DNA of 23,164 nucleotides from positions 1-23,164 of the forward strand of contig JBOGVU010000039.1 in the NCBI GenBank assembly GCA_050692915.1, given 5' to 3'. Both the position numbers and the translations under genes were made by a program. This DNA is from CALAEC01 sp050692915 (GTDB lineage Bacteria > Actinomycetota > UBA4738 > CALAEC01). Below, one piece after another: positions 21,388-23,164 of this stretch. The notes under the pieces were generated by a model. It was given only the letters and a program-made list of their open reading frames with translations. It was not told where the DNA came from and did not search any database. Position 1 is the first letter of the stretch. Each line of letters starts with the position of its first letter.

Positions 21388-21804
21388 TCAGCGAAGACGG
21401 TTCGCGATCTCCCCGACCGAGGCCTCGAGCCGCTTCAGCCGCTCGAGCGTCTCGTCGTTCACCCGGTAGTCGTGCTCGGCCTCGTCCCGGTCCTTGGCCG
21501 CCTGCCGGTTCTGGCTCATCATCACCACCGGGCCGGTGTACGCGGCCTGGAACGACAGCACCAGGTTCAGGAGGATGAAGGGATAGGGGTCGAACGGCTT
21601 TCCCGCGACCCAGCTCCCGATCACGATCGCGTTCGCAACGATCCACACCGCCAGGAGCACGGACTGGACGATGATGAACGGCCAGGAGCCGACGGTGGCG
21701 GCTACCGAGTCGGCCACCCGCTCGCCGGGCGTCCGCCGATCGATGTGCCGGATGTTGACGGGGGACCGGTTCGAGGCCGTCCCCTGGGGGAATCGGAGCG
21801 GCAT
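21388..21804 (-). CDS. DUF1003-family membrane protein
   Basis: The 138-residue protein contains the DUF1003 pattern: TPGERVADSVAATVGSWPFI, two transmembrane helices (about 40-62 and 68-92) and FDPYPFILLNLVLSFQAAYT followed by MMSQNRQAAKDR. A charged C-terminal coiled coil (about 100-138) comes last. The function is unknown; members are small inner membrane proteins. The frame stays open far upstream through the antisense of hemL, but the ATG at 21804 is right because the minus-strand GGGAGG (21815-21810) precedes it and homology begins shortly after. It is inserted in reverse between hemB and hemL, convergent with hemB (1-nt gap) and divergent from hemL (36 bp). Confidence 0.9.
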   Translation of the reverse strand: MPLRFPQGTASNRSPVNIRHIDRRTPGERVADSVAATVGSWPFIIVQSVLLAVWIVANAIVIGSWVAGKPFDPYPFILLNLVLSFQAAYTGPVVMMSQNRQAAKDRDEAEHDYRVNDETLERLKRLEASVGEIANRLR

Positions 21805-21809
21805 GCCCA

Positions 21810-21832
21810 CCTCCCGAGGTCGTGGTGGGAGG
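21810..21832. promoter_or_regulatory. Mirror-image Shine-Dalgarno sequences of DUF1003 gene and hemL
   Basis: CCTCCC at 21810-21815 and GGGAGG at 21827-21832 form an inverted repeat with an 11-nt centre. Each is the ribosome binding site of one divergent gene: 5 nt before the minus-strand ATG (21804) and 8 nt before the plus-strand GTG (21841). Promoters must lie within or beyond the opposite gene. Confidence 0.65.
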
Positions 21833-21840
21833 ATAGCCCC

Positions 21841-23136
21841 GTGACGCGGTCCGGGGAGCTGTTCGAGCGGGCCCGCCGGGTGATCCCCGGTGGGGTCAAC
21901 TCGCCCGTTCGGGCCTTCGGGGCCGTGGGCGGCACGCCGCCGTTCGCCGTCCGGGGGGAGGGCGCGTACCTGTTCGACGCCGACGGTCGCTCGTTCATCG
22001 ACCTGGTCCAGTCCTGGGGGGCCCTGCTGTTCGGGCACGCCCGTCCGGAGATCGTGGCCGCCGCGGCCGAGGCCGCGGCCCGGGGGACCTCGTTCGGGGC
22101 GCCGACCGAGGCCGAGGTGGCCATGGCCGAGCGGCTCGTGACCATTGTGCCGTCGGTGGAGCGGGTCCGCCTGGTGTCCAGCGGGACGGAGGCGGCCATG
22201 AGCGCGATCCGGCTGGCCCGGGGGGTGACCGGCCGGCCCAAGGTGGTGAAGTTCGACGGCTGCTACCACGGCCACGCGGATGCGCTGCTGGCTCGGTCCG
22301 GGTCGGGCCTGGCCACGTTCGGGATCCCCGGCACGCCGGGGGTGACCGCAGGCGCCTCCGCCGACACGATCGTCCTGCCGTGGGGCCACGCCGATGCGGT
22401 GGAGGAGCTGTTCCACGAGGATGGGCACGCCATCTCCTGTGTGATCCTCGAGCCGGTGCCGGCGAACATCGGCGTCCTCCCGCCCCCCGAGGGCTTCCTG
22501 GCGACGCTCCGGGACCTCACCTCGGACGCCGGCGCGCTCCTCGTGTTCGACGAGGTCATCACGGGGTTCCGGCTGGCCGCGGGCGGCGCCCAGGAGCGGC
22601 TGGGGGTCCGTCCCGACCTCACGGTGCTGGGGAAGGTCATGGGGGGCGGGTTCCCGTGTGCGGCGTTCGGGGGCCGCGCGGAGGTCATGGAACACCTGGC
22701 GCCCCAGGGGCCCGTGTACCAGGCCGGGACGCTGTCGGGGAACCCCGTGGCGGTGGCGGCTGGCCTGGCCGCCCTGGATCTCGTTGAGCGGCTCGACCCG
22801 TACGGCGAGCTCGATCGCTCCGCCGAGGCGCTGGCCGGCGGGCTCGCCGGCGCCCTGGTCGAGGCGGGGGTGCCCCACGTCGTGAACCGCGTGGGCTCCC
22901 TGTTCTCGGTGTTCTTCGCGGACGGCCCGGTGGCCGACGCGGCGGTGGCCCGAGCCGCCGACCACGACGCCTACGCGCGTTTCTTCCACGCGATGCTGGA
23001 GCGGGGGGTGTACCTGCCGCCGTCCGGATACGAGGCGTGGTTCCTGTCGACCGCGCACGGGGACGCCGAGCTCGATCGCGTCGCGCAGGCGGCGCGGGAG
23101 GCCGCCAAGGAGGTGGCCGCTACCGGGGGATCGTGA
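21841..23136 (+). CDS. hemL: Glutamate-1-semialdehyde 2,1-aminomutase
   Basis: HemL is the PLP enzyme that converts glutamate-1-semialdehyde, the HemA product, to 5-aminolevulinate. The 431-residue protein begins ELFERARRVIPGGVNSPVRAF, the usual N-terminus, and has the SSGTEAAMSAIRLAR and KFDGCYHGHAD PLP-phosphate segments, the LVFDEVITGFR motif, and the PLP lysine K265 in LGKVMGGGFP, the same position as in E. coli. The C-terminal YLPPSGYEAWFLSTAHG is intact. The GTG at 21841 follows GGGAGG by 8 nt; the open frame extending upstream overlaps hemB and DUF1003 and is not coding. It is separated from hemB by the inverted DUF1003 gene, so it is probably transcribed on its own. Confidence 0.97.
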   Translation: MTRSGELFERARRVIPGGVNSPVRAFGAVGGTPPFAVRGEGAYLFDADGRSFIDLVQSWGALLFGHARPEIVAAAAEAAARGTSFGAPTEAEVAMAERLVTIVPSVERVRLVSSGTEAAMSAIRLARGVTGRPKVVKFDGCYHGHADALLARSGSGLATFGIPGTPGVTAGASADTIVLPWGHADAVEELFHEDGHAISCVILEPVPANIGVLPPPEGFLATLRDLTSDAGALLVFDEVITGFRLAAGGAQERLGVRPDLTVLGKVMGGGFPCAAFGGRAEVMEHLAPQGPVYQAGTLSGNPVAVAAGLAALDLVERLDPYGELDRSAEALAGGLAGALVEAGVPHVVNRVGSLFSVFFADGPVADAAVARAADHDAYARFFHAMLERGVYLPPSGYEAWFLSTAHGDAELDRVAQAAREAAKEVAATGGS

Positions 23137-23164
23137 GGAACAGGGTCACGAAGATGGCCAGCAC
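23120..23164 (-). CDS. Possible C-terminal end of a minus-strand membrane protein, cut by window edge
   Basis: On the minus strand the last 14 codons before a TAG at 23122-23120 read as a hydrophobic run (VLAIFVTLFLTIPR), in frame to the window edge. This looks like the end of a final transmembrane helix. It would overlap the 3' end of hemL by 17 bp in convergent orientation. The stretch is too short for identification and could be chance. Confidence 0.35.
   Translation of the reverse strand: MLAIFVTLFLTIPR

Noticed and set aside
21388..23058. Long minus-strand frame running through hemL into the DUF1003 gene
   Set aside because: Only the last 138 codons show a real family pattern and a Shine-Dalgarno sequence; the rest is the shadow of hemL.
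1..23164. tRNA/rRNA genes, CRISPR arrays, insertion sequences, rho-independent terminators
   Set aside because: No direct repeat-spacer pattern, transposase, clover-leaf tRNA sequence or GC stem followed by a T tract was noticed by eye. Weak structures could be missed without a folding program.

Overview
This window looks like chromosomal DNA of a high-GC, probably deep-branching or uncultivated actinobacterium (Actinomycetota). Three things point that way: very GC-rich codon use, many GTG starts with 1-8 nt stop/start overlaps, and gene order. A MoxR ATPase / DUF58 / inverted SpoIIM / RDD block resembles Mycobacterium tuberculosis Rv3690-Rv3695. A glutaredoxin-like / hemA / hemC / hemD / hemB block resembles Rv0508-Rv0512, with a Streptomyces-type rex in front of hemA. 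These comparisons come from memory of the loci, not from a search. I saw no mobile elements, rRNA, tRNA or CRISPR.

Region 1 (1-3654, minus strand) is a signalling operon. In transcription order it encodes a soluble PAS-PAS-GAF histidine kinase, a sugar-isomerase-like TIM-barrel protein, a receiver-only response regulator and a TetR regulator cut by the window edge. Region 2 (3655-6083, plus) holds a 219-bp divergent gap with a possible 47-residue leader ORF, an acyl-CoA synthetase and an unrecognised seven-TM protein. Region 3 (6058-7319, minus) is an ECF sigma factor and its zinc-type anti-sigma factor.

Region 4 (7384-16016) is the most interesting. A soluble Ser/Thr kinase carries three copies of a 51-residue domain I cannot name. 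The next gene, a polytopic membrane protein, begins with a fourth copy. They lead directly into DUF4129, DUF4350, MoxR and DUF58 genes that are almost all overlapping, followed by an inverted SpoIIM-family gene and an RDD gene. The likely picture is a kinase-controlled MoxR/DUF58 envelope chaperone-like system in which the shared domain links kinase to membrane; that link is inference.

Region 5 (16013-23136) is early tetrapyrrole synthesis under the redox sensor Rex. It contains a glutaredoxin-like protein, rex, hemA, hemC, hemD, a small FxLYD-like lipoprotein, hemB, an inverted DUF1003 gene and hemL. Together hemA, hemL, hemB, hemC and hemD take glutamyl-tRNA to uroporphyrinogen III. The extreme right end holds what may be the last codons of a minus-strand membrane protein.

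Several genes (the Ser/Thr kinase, the repeat/membrane protein, hemB, possibly the SpoIIM gene) have a TAnnnT hexamer 6-9 nt before the start codon and no Shine-Dalgarno sequence, suggesting leaderless mRNAs. Others (moxR, rex, hemA, DUF1003, hemL, the lipoprotein) have clear Shine-Dalgarno sequences.
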